DNA of 64,000 nucleotides from assembly GCF_001640805.2 (NCBI RefSeq), contig NC_066850.1:17853036-17917035 (forward strand), given 5' to 3'. The notes beneath the pieces are model-generated. The model ran no database searches. It had not been told where the DNA came from and was given only the letters and a program-made list of their open reading frames with translations. The translations under genes and the position numbers were made by a program. The DNA comes from Lates calcarifer (taxonomy: Eukaryota > Chordata > Actinopteri > Centropomidae). Below, piece by piece: positions 23,600-34,935 of this stretch (position 1 is its first letter; every line of letters starts with the position of its first letter).

Positions 23600-24010
23600 T
23601 GCGTGTGGTAAAGTTAGGTTGACTAACTCACAGATGATTCCAGCTCATTGGTGTATTCCTCCAGCATAGAGCACATGTGTATGTGTGTTAGGAGCAGTTT
23701 GATTAAATTAAGATTTTAGCTTTTTTACTGAAGGTTACTGTGTGTGTGTGTGTTAAATTGATTAACTGGGTTTAGCTTATTACTACATTTTCTGACTCTT
23801 GTGTTTGTGTGTGTGTGTGTGTGTTTTCATGTGTTTTTGCTTAGTAGGGCTGATTAAATTGTCACCGACTTTAATTAATTATTGGAGGATTGTTCTGCTG
23901 GATTTGGTGTGTCACTGTGTGTGCACGTGCATATGTGTATTAGAAGCAAGTTGATTAACTCATTGATTTCAACATGCTACTGCATTCCTCCATTAAAGAC
24001 TGTGTGTTTG
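23600..24010 (+). repeat. Degenerate TG-rich minisatellite
   Basis: About four diverged units of roughly 100 bases follow one another. Each pairs a TG-rich block with GATTAA-type sequence. TGTGTTAGGAGCAGTTTGATTAA (from about 23684) parallels TGTATTAGAAGCAAGTTGATTAA (from about 23935). GTTGACTAACTCA with a later TGTATTCCTCCA (about 23620-23663) parallels GTTGATTAACTCA with TGCATTCCTCCA (about 23950-23993). No gene is present. Confidence 0.6.
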
Positions 24011-25399
24011 TATTTTAGGTTAATGAACAATTTCAGCTTGTCATTGACATTTGCACCAGGAAAAGAACAAAATCTATGCAAAGTTGGGAATTCTGTTAAT
24101 AATTGAATCAAGATTTTGGCTTTCTATGTCATAATTATGAGGTACTAAGTCACAACAGGAAAATGGAAGATTTTCTAAAGAAATGTTTACATGTGTACAA
24201 TTGAAAATTTGAGGATAAAACAAAGGAAATCCAACAAATGAAATTACAGATGTCAATTGTCCATCCTCCATAGAACAACACAGGAGTTTGGTCTGATCTG
24301 ACAATCTTATGAGCAGGACACACAAAGCTCAAAAATAAATGTAGAAATGTAAAATAAATGAAAATTGTAATTAATATTTCTTTGCTATGATTTGGCTCTA
24401 CAGAAATAAAATGGACCTGCCTTGACTTAAATCTGTTTCATGATGTGACAACATGACAGTAAAAGTTTGGTTCAGTTTAGACAAAGAAGCAATTAGATAA
24501 TAGTTAAAGACTATGTCATTATGGTGAGGAGACCTTCACTGTTGTGATTACAATGATAAACATTTGGTTAAGGCTTGGCTAACCAGTAGTAACAAAACTA
24601 GAATTTCTGCCTTGTGGTTGTAAGCCTCCACCACTTGGTCAAGTTGCAGTAAATAAAACTGATTTGACTTGACTTTGTTAAGCTTTGCTGTCCCGTTTTC
24701 ATGGTGTAGGTTGCTAGCTCAGAGGTTGTTGTTGTTGTTTCCAGGGGATTTTGAAAATGGTAACACACAGATAGTGGAAGGGGAGAAAATGCCAGTGGCA
24801 GGCTTATATCTCCAGTCTGGTGAGTGAGTTAGACTACTACTGCAAAAGTGTTGACTCATGTCTCATGATTTTGACTAGCTGTCATAATATTATTGTGTTG
24901 TAATGTTATTTTCTTCCACATGGCTTCCACATAGTTTACAGATAGTGGGCATATGAACAACAAAAGATAAATCAAACAACAACATAGAAAACAACTGGAA
25001 AACAAAACTGGGGGCGACAAAACAGTCACAACAAGTAATGTTGGGTGTCCATTACATTTCTTTTTCTTAGCTTCTTTATTTTGACATGTCAGATATTCAG
25101 ACACAGATCATACAGTGTAAACAGGGTTTGAGTTTGTGTTAGCTTCTCCACATGACTGATTCAACATATCTGGATTCTTTTCACACCTAATTCCTCCACT
25201 GGAAAATGATGAAGTGTGTTGGCGAATGCAAAAAGGCGTCGGTCAACACCAGACACAGACTGATTCTAAACACTTTGTTTCCTGAAAAATAATCCAGACA
25301 CAAAAGAAGACTGGATTCTACTTTGGAAATAAATGAACATGCCTCAGCTACCCTGCAATCAGACCACTTGGCTCTGTGGCCACAGTTCTGGATTCTGGC
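24011..25399. other. Non-coding stretch
   Basis: Unique DNA. Short frames on both strands around 24074-24332 and 24856-25104 have no protein signal. Confidence 0.4.
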
Positions 25400-25830
25400 T
25401 TTTATTGCAGCAACTGTGAAAAATGATATTTTAACTCTTCAGTGCGGCAGTAATCCACAGCTTGGCCCTGCGCTGAGCCAGATGACGTGCAGCATGGCAG
25501 TGACACAGGCCGGCTTTAATGAGATTCTGAAATAATACTATACAGCCACCGGCCAAATGATTCCAACTGCATGTGCATGTGTGTGCGTCTATGGGTATGA
25601 GTTATAATTGCATTCTGTGTGTGTGTGTGTATGCTCACAGTCGTCTTTATGCAATCATTTTGATGCTTTAAAATAGCCGGCATTAACAACAAGAGGGCTT
25701 GGTGTGACCTTTAAACACTAGCTGCTCAGAGGCTTTCATGCATTTCAAGCAGATTGCTCAGGACTTAATTGCCTGGGCCGGGCCTCTCATTAGCCTCTTT
25801 GTGCCTCTCACATAATCGCTGATGTTGTAC
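25400..25830. promoter_or_regulatory. Candidate conserved non-coding element
   Basis: This block lacks low-complexity or repeat features. It is denser in homeodomain-type cores (TTAATTGCC near 25768, TCATTAGCC near 25787, CTTTAATGAG near 25514) than its neighbours, and contains TGACGTG at about 25482. The only interruption is a TG-rich tract at 25575-25632. This is the usual look of conserved developmental enhancers in fish gene deserts, but conservation cannot be seen from one sequence. Confidence 0.3.
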
Positions 25831-26099
25831 TGGAGACTGTAGACTTTTTGTTTAAAGACATGTTGATAATTATTATAGACGCTCAACTATTTTCTGTGGA
25901 GTGAGGCAAAGTAGGATTTTGGTGGGCTGCTAATCTAAACAAAGATGGCACAAATAAACAGAATTTTATATCCCACTTTCATTTGAGACTGCAACATTGC
26001 CTAATGTAGTTTTCATTTCTTTATTTGAAATTAAACCTCTCATCTACTCCAGATCATGAGAGGAAGATTTGGAGTAGATTGATACTGGTTTCATCTGAA

Positions 26100-26250
26100 A
26101 CCCGAGGGGAAAACAGCTATCTAGACTGCCTAAGGGTAACAAAGTCCATCTCCAGCCACCTCTGAGCTAATTCATTTACATATTATCTCATTTGTTCAAT
26201 CCATACAAAGATCTTGTCTTAACTGTGAGGTTGTGAAGGAACCAGCAAAG
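26100..26250 (+). repeat. Fragment of the 36.6/39.8 kb dispersed repeat family
   Basis: AAGGGTAACAAAGTCCATC, then CACCTCTGAGCTAATTCATT and TTGTTCAATCCATACAAAG resemble the 3' half of a common fish repeat. The longer copies at 36.6 and 39.8 kb carry its 5' half. The match is weak. Confidence 0.35.
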
Positions 26251-29200
26251 TGGAACAAGAAATAGTCCTGCACACAACCCCCATATACCACGTAGCTGTT
26301 TTACACTTATTTAAACAGATTAAACAAATGAGATAATTCAAATTAGCATTTGCTAATGTGGGGCGAGAACATGTCAGGTTTGCTGATTTCATAGCATTTC
26401 TCTAGCACGCACATTTTTTCCCCTTAGAACACAAAGAATGTTTCATTAAAATATGCCAGCTAAAATTCTGCATTTGATGATTCCTTAAAAAAAATGTTTT
26501 TGTTGTTCTTCTCTTGTTGTTTTGTTTGATACACGTCCCTGCCACTGGGCATCATACAGGCTTATGGAGCAGTCAGACTGAACTTTGTTTCCCATTCATT
26601 TCTATGTGGAACAGGGTGAGAACAGGGTGACCTGTTTCCTTCACTTTGTTCAAACTGACTCGAACTAACTTTGACAAGCTTCCTCAGTGTCCAGCCAGTT
26701 TGACAGAGGGTGGGAAAAAAGCATGTTGTCTGGCTGTAGTGAGTGTCAGGACAGTGACCTCCTGTTTGACCACACCATTATAAAGACTCTGCACATCCAC
26801 ACAGGTGTTACTCTGGCTGACTAGACCTTTTTTCAAGTCAAGAGTGGGTGAAGCCATGCCCCTTATTTCATGCACATAACATGATCATAAAGGTATAATT
26901 TGACCCTACCCTAGCAGGTGCGGTATAGTGTGTTCACACCTACACTTTCCTAGAGGGAAGTCTAATTAAAAAGAAATGAAAACACCTGTGTGGGTGGATC
27001 ATGGCTGTGTAAGAATGTTAACACTGTTCTCCAGGACAAAGACCATCCCTGCCAATTACCGACAGACATGTATTAATGTTGAGACTTATATATACAGGGC
27101 AGGGCAGAAACAAACATGCTAGAAAAGGCTGCTATCACAGCAGCAGCTAACTCGCTCCCATGTACCCACACTTATAAATTCCACTACACAGAATGGGGAT
27201 ACTTTATGAATAAGATATTATGCTTTGTGTAACTGATTAGCATGGGAACAAGAATAAAGTTACTGTCTCTGATCATTTTGACAGATAGAAGGTTATATAT
27301 CTGGTCCAAGGGGCAGAGTGAGCATTGGAGTAAGAGAGGGAAGTAATGGGGATGTCTGATCTTAAATGCATTGTGGATGGACTGGCCAGGTGCAGCCAGC
27401 CGCACTGATGCACTCTCCACCTACCACCTGAGAGGGGATATGAACACAGGCAGCAGCCCAATGCAAAACACAAAGCTACATGCTCACTCATCAAAGTACA
27501 CGTGTCAATATACTGTAAATCAAAAATACATCTTGGCAAAGCAACTCGGTACAATAAAAACAATAATGCTGTAATACTGTATCTGCTGATGAAAGTAAGC
27601 TTGAGGACACTCTGCTTCAAAAACCTTGGATGACATGAAGAAGCTGTGGTGCAAACAGAATGCAACGCAGCCAGGGGGCATGATAAATAATGTCAGTGAT
27701 CTATGAGCACTATATGCTATGAGTGAGTGAGTTGCCCATATATCTTCTGAGCTCTATCTGTAATAGCCATGAGGATGATTAAGAAAGTTTTTTTGTTTGT
27801 TTTCCCCTGTGGAACATTTCCTTCAGCATGAGTCCCATAGTTAGTGTGGTGCCCAGAGAATGAATTTAAGTCTGAACTGGACTAGGGACAAAGTATGATG
27901 CTTCTTTGATATGTGGGTAGATAGGACATCCTGGTGGACTTTTTTTTCTGTGTTATTACCTCAGGCCCAGACACATCTAACCAGTGATCACCTCGCTTTT
28001 TGTCATGCATTTTGAATTTTTTCTGTATGATAGCATGTGAACCAAAGGAAAAATGCAACAAATTCACAACTCATCCACTGATTTGAAAAGTCTTGAAAAG
28101 CAATGTAACATATACGAGGAATCATTAAAGAGACAGAGCAAGATGAGAGATCAGTATGTGACTGCCTCCTCAACTCAAACCAAACCTCATGACCCATATC
28201 AAGTTTCAGTTGCATTGCTGGTTACCAACTAAAATATATCCAGAAAATGATTTTGTGAGATAATTGTTGTAGTTTTGACAAACAAGCCTCCATGTTCCAG
28301 TTTAACAGTCAGAAACAAGAGATCAAGTGACATGCTTGAGAGAGGTGAGTTTGTGCAGTCAGGTGTACAAGGGGCATGTTGATGTCTCAGTGAAGGAACA
28401 ATTGTGAGTCATTGGTGAGGCATGTGAAAACTTGTTTGGCTGATCTGATAGCTACTGGGTCTTTCCTGATTATAATGACCCAAGGTATGCGTGGGTGTTT
28501 GTTAGGCTAATTGTCTTTACACTTACTAGTAAAGGTCAGTGTCTTCTAGTGCCTTCCACACTTGTTTAATCTTCCTTTCACCTATTAAATGATGTTGAGA
28601 GTCTTCTGCAGTGGCCCTCTGGCCATTAAAGCAACTGGTGATCCCAGTAAAGCGTTCACTGTCTCCCAGTGATGCAGTGTCTCTGGGTAGCACTAACTCA
28701 AAACCCACATTAATAAATCACATGCTTTTACTTACAAGTTTGTTATGCTGTTAGTTTCTCCACTTCTTCTCTATCCATCTGGGAATTCTCTATTTTTTCC
28801 TGTTTCCCACCACAGAAGTTCCTCCTTCACAAAACACATTCGAGGAAATTGTTCTTCGGTGGAAATGTGCTTTTAAGAGGAAGACTGACTGATTTGTGCC
28901 TTTGAGGATCAAACTTCAAGAAACTGTAGATGTAAGCGCAGGAAGTTTTGAAAAAGGAGAGGCTCAGGCACATCCTCTGATAAAAAATTCAAGCATCGAT
29001 GTTCAGAGAAAGGCCTAGAGAAAAATTCTTTTCCAATCCATTCGTTAGAAGGAACCAACTCTTACCTTGTACCTGACATTTCTGCTTTGGCAAAAGTCAG
29101 CAGAGGAATTTTTTTCCTCAAGTGTCCACAGAGATGATTTACTGAGACACAACTTGCTCTTTTATAATTTCATTTACATGGACCTAAGTAAAGGTCAGTC

Positions 29201-30785
29201 TTATTTCTCTGCTTAGGTCTGTGCTGCAAAGCCTCCAAGATTAACGTCAGTATATGCGTTGATTTGACCTGGTTGGAAGTTTTATCTTTCTCCCCATCTC
29301 TCTTTTCCTGGGCTGTCATTTAGTGCTGTATTTAAAGACATTCTATTTTTCCTTTATTCTTTAGCCTCTCCTTTCCTTGTTTTTGTCATTCACCCAGTAT
29401 TTTTCCCACTGTCAACCCCTCTGCTTTTCTGACAATGGCCTTCTTCATCTTCTCTTTTAAACTTCCTCTCTCCTGTGTCCTCTTAATCTTACTCCTGTCC
29501 ATCCAGCAGTCCCTTTGTTTGATCCCCAACCCTCAGGTTGCCTGGACAGATGCAGTTATTAGTGGCTGAAAGAAAGGAGGACAACAGAAACCACTTATCA
29601 TTATAAATTGCTTTGAGATGGTGCTCCACAAAGGCCTGGCCTGTTCAGCTGATTTATAGATGGCTGCTGATTATGACCCCCTGTCCTGGGCCTGTTGCCA
29701 AGGGTTGAGGCATTGAGGTGCAATGCCCACCCATGGCACATCACATCCCATCTAAGATGTTTTCTCTGGCAGTGGGGCTGCCCTGTGCCTATCTCTACAG
29801 CCTACAGTGTACAGGCCAGAGGGCTACACATCTTCACTGCTATGACCACTGCACTGTGCATCCTGCCAGTACAGTAGCAAGCACAACCAGTCTCAATCTC
29901 CTGATGCAGGTGGCACTTCCGCTAAATGAGGGCTTACTCTTTCTCTTAACCCACTGAACATTAGAGACGAGTCATATGGGTTCTACTCCTCAGAAATGCT
30001 AATTCTGGTAAAGGGTATGTCGGCTGCAGTCTGAATGCAAACGGTATGATGCGAATTTGCGACAATCGGCGTTAAGGGGTTAATACCACCGATTATTCTT
30101 AACTGAACTGAACTGAACTATATTTCACAATGGAAATAAAATATTAACACCTGTATTTATCTAAAAATTTTTTTAAAAAAGTTGGTGTTCCTCTTCATGT
30201 AGAGAGGAGGAATGCCAATTTAAAAGAATTCCTGCGATTCCAACTAATAGTTTGAGACATTTGAGGTTTAGTAACAGATCTACAGACCAAACTGCTGTCT
30301 TCAAGTAGCTTATTACGGATCATAAAAGCAGTCAGCTGCTCTGCCAGTATGTTTTTCCGCAACCTTAGACAGTGAAAGAAGCTTGAAAATTGGCCTATAA
30401 TTATTTAATGGGTTATGGGCTTAACGATGTCTTCTTAACTGGATGAATGACCGCATTTTTAAAATGAAAGGCCAATTCCAGATTGATAATGACCTACTAA
30501 TGACAGATAGAACAAACAGAATAAAATACTGCATTGCATAATGAAGTTGGAAGTATGTCATGTGAACGGGCTTCACTTGAGAGGCTTCATCTTGAAAATA
30601 AGTCGGTATCAAATGACTGTACAGAGGCAGTGTTATTTTTGGATATAGTCACGGACTTAATCTGCATTCTTATATGTAGGACACTTCATCAAGAAAATAA
30701 AGCAGGCTTTGAAGTGATTTATGGTTTGAGCTATAGTGAGGGCCCTACACCTCAACAAGGAAAAATACTCTCCTGCATATCCGTA
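26251..30785. other. Long mostly unique non-coding stretch
   Basis: About 4.5 kb with no recognisable exon, RNA gene or complete element. Short frames at 26684-26875, 27184-27665, 27882-28215, 28526-28708 and 29695-29957 overlap on both strands and show no domain. A TGAAC tandem (AACTGAACTGAACTGAACTA, about 30101) is the only notable simple repeat. Confidence 0.4.
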
Positions 30786-31110
30786 TATCATCCATCCATT
30801 ATCTACTGCTTATCCGTTAGGGGACGAGCAAGGGGGTGGGGGGGCATTGGGCGAGAGGTGGGGATCGCCAGTCCATCACAGAGCCAATCCATCGCAGGGC
30901 CAACACACATAGACAAACAACCATTCACACTCACGTTTACAACTACAAGCAATTCAGAGTCACCAGTTAACCTGCATGTCTTTGGACTGTGGGAGGAAGC
31001 TGGAATACCAGGAGCCTGAACCCACGCAGGCACAGGGAGAACATGCAAACTCCAGAAAACAAGACCTGGAACCCTTTTGCTAACCTACTGTGCCACAGTG
31101 CTGCCCACCA
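30786..31110 (-). repeat. tRNA-headed SINE with L2-like tail, minus strand
   Basis: On the minus strand it runs from a degenerate head (GGCACAGTAGGTTAGCAAAAG near 31095) through GGAGTTTGCATGTTCTCCC and CCACAGTCCAAAGACATGCA. It ends at GGATAAGCAGTAGATAATGG followed by ATGGATGAT near 30786. The same block order is found at 43.4, 45.4 and 54.7 kb on the plus strand. The plus-strand open frame at 30534-31019 runs through it and is not a gene. Confidence 0.8.
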
Positions 31111-31239
31111 TAATCATAATTTGTACTTTCAGGTAACTAAATTAATTTGAGCCATGACCAGAAAACTACTTGCACCCATAGTGCTAAGTTTTAAAAGGTA
31201 AGTCAAGCAATATTCCACATTTTTAAAATCATCAATAAA

Positions 31240-31975
31240 TCCTATATGCAACATGATTTTGGGGACATGGAATGGACGTGGACATGTTCCAAACCTCTGT
31301 CATGGAGGCGATGGCTAGGAGTTGCGGTCAGAGGATTACTGGTTGCCTGTCGAGGTAGCAACCTGAGAACCTGTTGGTGGACACCAGTGGTGAGGGAAGC
31401 TGTCAGGCTGGAGAAGGAGACCCTTTCGGGCATGGCTGGCCCAGGGGTCTCCTGAAACAGTGGACAGGCACAGAGAGGCCAGAGGGACTGAAGTTTCAGC
31501 AGTCATGGAGGCAAAAATTTGAGTGTGGGATGAATTCAGGGAGGCCATGGAGAAGGACTCATGGAAGTTATGGCACACCATTCAGTGACACAGGAAGGGG
31601 AAACAGGGCTTGGCTCAGGCTGTGTTACAGCCTGTACCTGAGAACTGCTGACCTGGACTGGGGATACTGTTGAGCAGTGGAAAGAGCACTTTGAGGAGCT
31701 CCTGAACCCGACCAACACGTCCTCTGTGGAAGAGACAGGTCTGAAGACCTTGGAGACCCACCTATATCCCTGGCAGAGGTCAATGAGAGTTCAAGAAGCT
31801 CATCAGTGGCAAAGTGTCAGGTGTGAATGAGATTTGCCCTGAGATGCTTATGGATCTGTATATTGCTGGGCTGTCTTGGCTGACGCACCTCAGGAATCAG
31901 GGATACACTGCTTTGCCTGCTGCCACTGTGACACAACCCTGGATAAGCTGAAGAAATTGGATGGATCCTATTTGC
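31240..31975 (+). pseudogene. LINE ORF2 fossil (RTE/Rex-like) with its 3' end retained
   Basis: Sequence at 31571-31735 matches the 7.2 kb fossil: GAACTGCTGACCTGGACTGG, GAGCAGTGGAAAGAGCACTTTG, then CCGACCAACACGTCCTCTGT. It corresponds to the EQWKEHFEELLNPTNTSS segment just before the reverse transcriptase. Further on, 31800-31900 encodes remnants of the SGK..GVNEICPEML motif. The reverse-transcriptase palm is missing. The copy ends at GGATAAGCTGAAGAAATTGG plus ATGGA (about 31941-31967), the usual tail of this family. Multiple stops and an internal deletion make it non-functional. The missing part differs from that in the 7.2 kb copy. Confidence 0.8.
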
Positions 31976-32347
31976 AGAGCCAATAAATAATGACTGTATC
32001 CTACTGACATATCCAAACCCTAATGTATCTTATTCTCCTGTGCCATACAGCTCCATTATTGGAGTCAAAAAATTATTAAAAAGCTGATCTAAATTATCAT
32101 TCTTTTATTTTTGGGTCAGTCTCATTATAGAATTTGCTGTCACCACTATCAGCTGCATCCACTGTGTCAACTAACTCAGTTTTTTATCAGTATCCTGTTT
32201 TTATTATAGGTTACCACAAACTGTGGTGTCCAGTTTTTAGATTTGGAGAAAAGGCCACTGGGTTATTTTTTTAGTAAATTCCAAATACATCTACCCAAGT
32301 TCCAGACCCCTAAATTGCCTCCCACATTTTTCACAGATTCAAATCTG
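31976..32347. other. Non-coding stretch
   Basis: Unique AT-rich DNA between the LINE fossil and the Harbinger fossil. Confidence 0.4.
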
Positions 32348-33240
32348 GAGCCTCATTTATCAGCTGTTTATAAGTAAACTGTGTTCTGAGAGTAAACTGT
32401 GTGCAAGAAGGTTTCCACACATATAGTGTGATTTATCAATATTATGTGTGTGAGAGTGAGCATAAATTTAGAAGCACTCCCGGCCATGCATATCCAGATG
32501 TTCTTTGTGGAGCAGGTTATTACAGTGACATGCACAGACCTCACAACCAAATTAGCATAACCACTGAAATAGTATCAAAACAGATGGTGCAAAATTACAA
32601 AACATGCATTAGGGATAGCTTAAGCTTATTTAAGTAAAATAATACAAAGGCCACACCTACTGATGGTTTGAATTAATGCAGATAGTGGCTGAGCTTGCCT
32701 TACTGGAGGATTTAGCTGAGAGCACATTTTTAGGGACCACAGCTGATCAGCAGAATCCTTTCGCTGTTGTCACTCTCCCTCGAGCTGTGCTAGCAACTCG
32801 CTCTGGTTTTGGAGAGGCCAGCAAGGTGTAAAACAGTCATTCTGTTGCACATACAAGTCTTGTCAGTTCTGGGCTCTCTAGCAACAGGCACATTCCAGAG
32901 TGAAACTGGAGGCAGATTGACTGTGAGTCAAATGATGCTATGTTTCATGTATTAATTACCTACCAGGCAGTGCATCACCTTTCCAAAAAAAGAAGCACAA
33001 AAGGCAGCTGTAATGAGTCAGCTCCATGACATTGTAGGCTTACCCAACATCCACTGGAACCATAGATTGTACACACATTGCAATAATGCACATTGTATAA
33101 GGCCTTGAGTTCTGGCCGATGACTCCTGTCGCAAACCAACTGCACAAGGGCACAAGAAGCACAGTGGAGCATGCTATAGGACTGGTTTGTGAAGTATTCT
33201 ATAATACCAGCCTGGCAATGTTTGCACACTCCTGCAGCAG
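32348..33240 (+). pseudogene. PIF/Harbinger transposase fossil
   Basis: The 5' flank begins near 32348 with GAGCCTCATTTATCAGC, a form common at Harbinger MITE ends. Translated blocks then appear in order. An AELALLEDLAEST segment (about 32684-32722) is the typical protein start. QVLSVLGSLATGTFQSE follows at about 32853-32905. KEAQKAAVMSQLHDIVGLPN (about 32990-33050) is the segment before the first catalytic Asp. FWPMTPVANQLHKGTRS..VEHAIGL (about 33110-33190) comes from the C-terminal catalytic part. These are features of HARBI1-like DDE_Tnp_4 transposases. Stops, frameshifts and a deletion between the last two blocks remove much of the catalytic core. A weak TTTATAATGAGAAG at 33264 might be the right end, but this is uncertain. 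Confidence 0.75.
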
Positions 33241-33431
33241 GATTAAATGGTTAAATTAAATGGTTTATAATGAGAAGACATCCCACAACCTGACAGAATT
33301 GTACTTGATCCAGAACCTAATATAATAGCAGTACAACTTAAGCATAATTCAGCCTTTTTAGGTTTGTTTAATTTAAACGTAGCTGCCCTCGTGAAGGTGA
33401 GCAGTGACTTTCTGCTGATTGCTGATTCAAG
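33241..33431. other. Short spacer before the MITE
   Basis: AT-rich, no recognised feature beyond a possible Harbinger right end at 33264. Confidence 0.4.
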
Positions 33432-33671
33432 TACCGTAGTTTCTGGACTATAAGCTGCTACTTTTTTCACACGCTTAGAACCTTGCGGTTTAAACAATGA
33501 TGCGGCTAATTTATAGATTTTTACGGGCTAACGAGCTTCATGCTGCAAAAACATTTAGACACCTGCGGCTTATAGACAAGTGCGGCCTGTATATGTACTT
33601 TTTTTTTTTTTTTTAAATTTAGTGGGTGCGGCTTATATTCAGGTGCGCTCAATAGTCCGGAAATTACGGTA
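33432..33671. mobile_element. Complete MITE with TACCGTA termini (240 bp)
   Basis: The left end reads TACCGTAGTTTCTGGACTAT. The reverse complement of the right end reads TACCGTAATTTCCGGACTAT, giving 18 of 20 matches. The outermost TA on both sides may be a TA target duplication, in line with the Tc1/mariner superfamily. Inside are two related blocks, GCGGCTTATAGACAAGTGCGG (33563 on) and GCGGCTTATATTCAGGTGCG (33629 on), and a T run (33600-33614). It has no coding capacity. A truncated copy lies at 55103-55330. Confidence 0.85.
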
Positions 33672-34774
33672 ACTGCACTTTTGATCACACTATCCTCTTA
33701 AACCATCTGCAGGACAGCATATGCATCCCTGTGGTTGCCCTTTAGTGGTTCACCTCCAGTCTTACTGGTAGACATATTTCAGTTAGTAGTATCACAAAGC
33801 ATTCATATGACAGTGGTTATCAACTTGGTAAGTCAACCAGGGATTTCCTGATCCAGCCATGAGTGTGTTCATGTGTCAGAGGTGGAGTTGTTAATTATGA
33901 GCCATGTTGTCAGAACCACGAATAAAGGTTTTAATATGATATGAGAAGAAACTTGACTTGTCAGAATTTGACTGGTTGTTTTGTGAAATGTTGTTTTGTG
34001 CAAACAACCTCTGAAAACAGTCAAAGACAACTAATACACTATTTACTAATGTTTATTTGTTAAAAACTAGAGGTCATCATGACCTTGACCTTTGACCACC
34101 AAAATCTAATTTGATCATCTTTGTGTGAGTGGATTCCCTCAAGGCATTCCCTCACTAAGATATCACGTTGGGAATGAGAGAGTGGGAAGTGGAATGGACA
34201 GATGGACAGACAACCCAAAAACATGATGTGTCTGGCCACTGCAGTCACCAGTGCAGAGGCAGAAAAATAAATTTATTACATTTTTAAAGGAACGACTCAT
34301 TAAAATGTTTCTCCTCTACCTTTTAGCAGTGATTTACAGTCTTTGTCCTGTTTAAAAAAAATCAAAAGTCAAACTTTGAGCCTTAAATCACTGTGGAGCA
34401 TTGACCTATCTGAGGCAACAGTTGGGCTGTGGAGGTTAAGTAACCCCTGAGAGAGATACAGTAGCTCTCAGGAGTAACACATTGATTTAACAGGGGAGAG
34501 TGATTGGGGAGCAGGCTGCTCTGTGGCTGTTGAAGGGCATCAGATGACACAGCCTGCACAGAGGCCTAAACACATATATACATAAGAAATGTGTGTCTGC
34601 ATTTGCATGAATTAAGTGCAGTGTTTGTGAGCAGAATTAAATGTGTGCTTGTGCCAGTCATGAAAAAATCCTGTAGTATTTAGTTTACTGTGCCATTTCT
34701 GGGTTACACTCTGCTATTTTATTTTATTTAATCAACTTGTAATAGTTTAACTTTGCCTCCTGATATTTCATTGG
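33672..34774. other. Non-coding stretch
   Basis: Unique DNA with no recognised exon or element. Confidence 0.4.
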
Positions 34775-34935
34775 TGTAATGTAAGTACATCTACTCAAGC
34801 ACTTGTACTCTAAATATAACTTATATATAAATATAACAAATAGTTTTACTAGTTTAAGTACATTTTTCTAATAATACTTTTTAATGAAGTAATTGAATAC
34901 TTTGAATACTTTGACAACTCCTGCTGATCTTTCAG
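34775..34935. repeat. Degenerate fish MITE fragment rich in AAGTA/TACTTTT
   Basis: GTAAGTACATCTACTCAAGC, then TTTAAGTACATTTTTCTAAT and GAATACTTTGAATACTTTG resemble the interior of a widespread fish MITE composed of alternating AAGTA and ACTTTTAC motifs. Neither terminus is preserved. Confidence 0.5.

Noticed and set aside
30534..31019. 161-codon plus-strand frame
   Set aside because: Runs through a minus-strand SINE.
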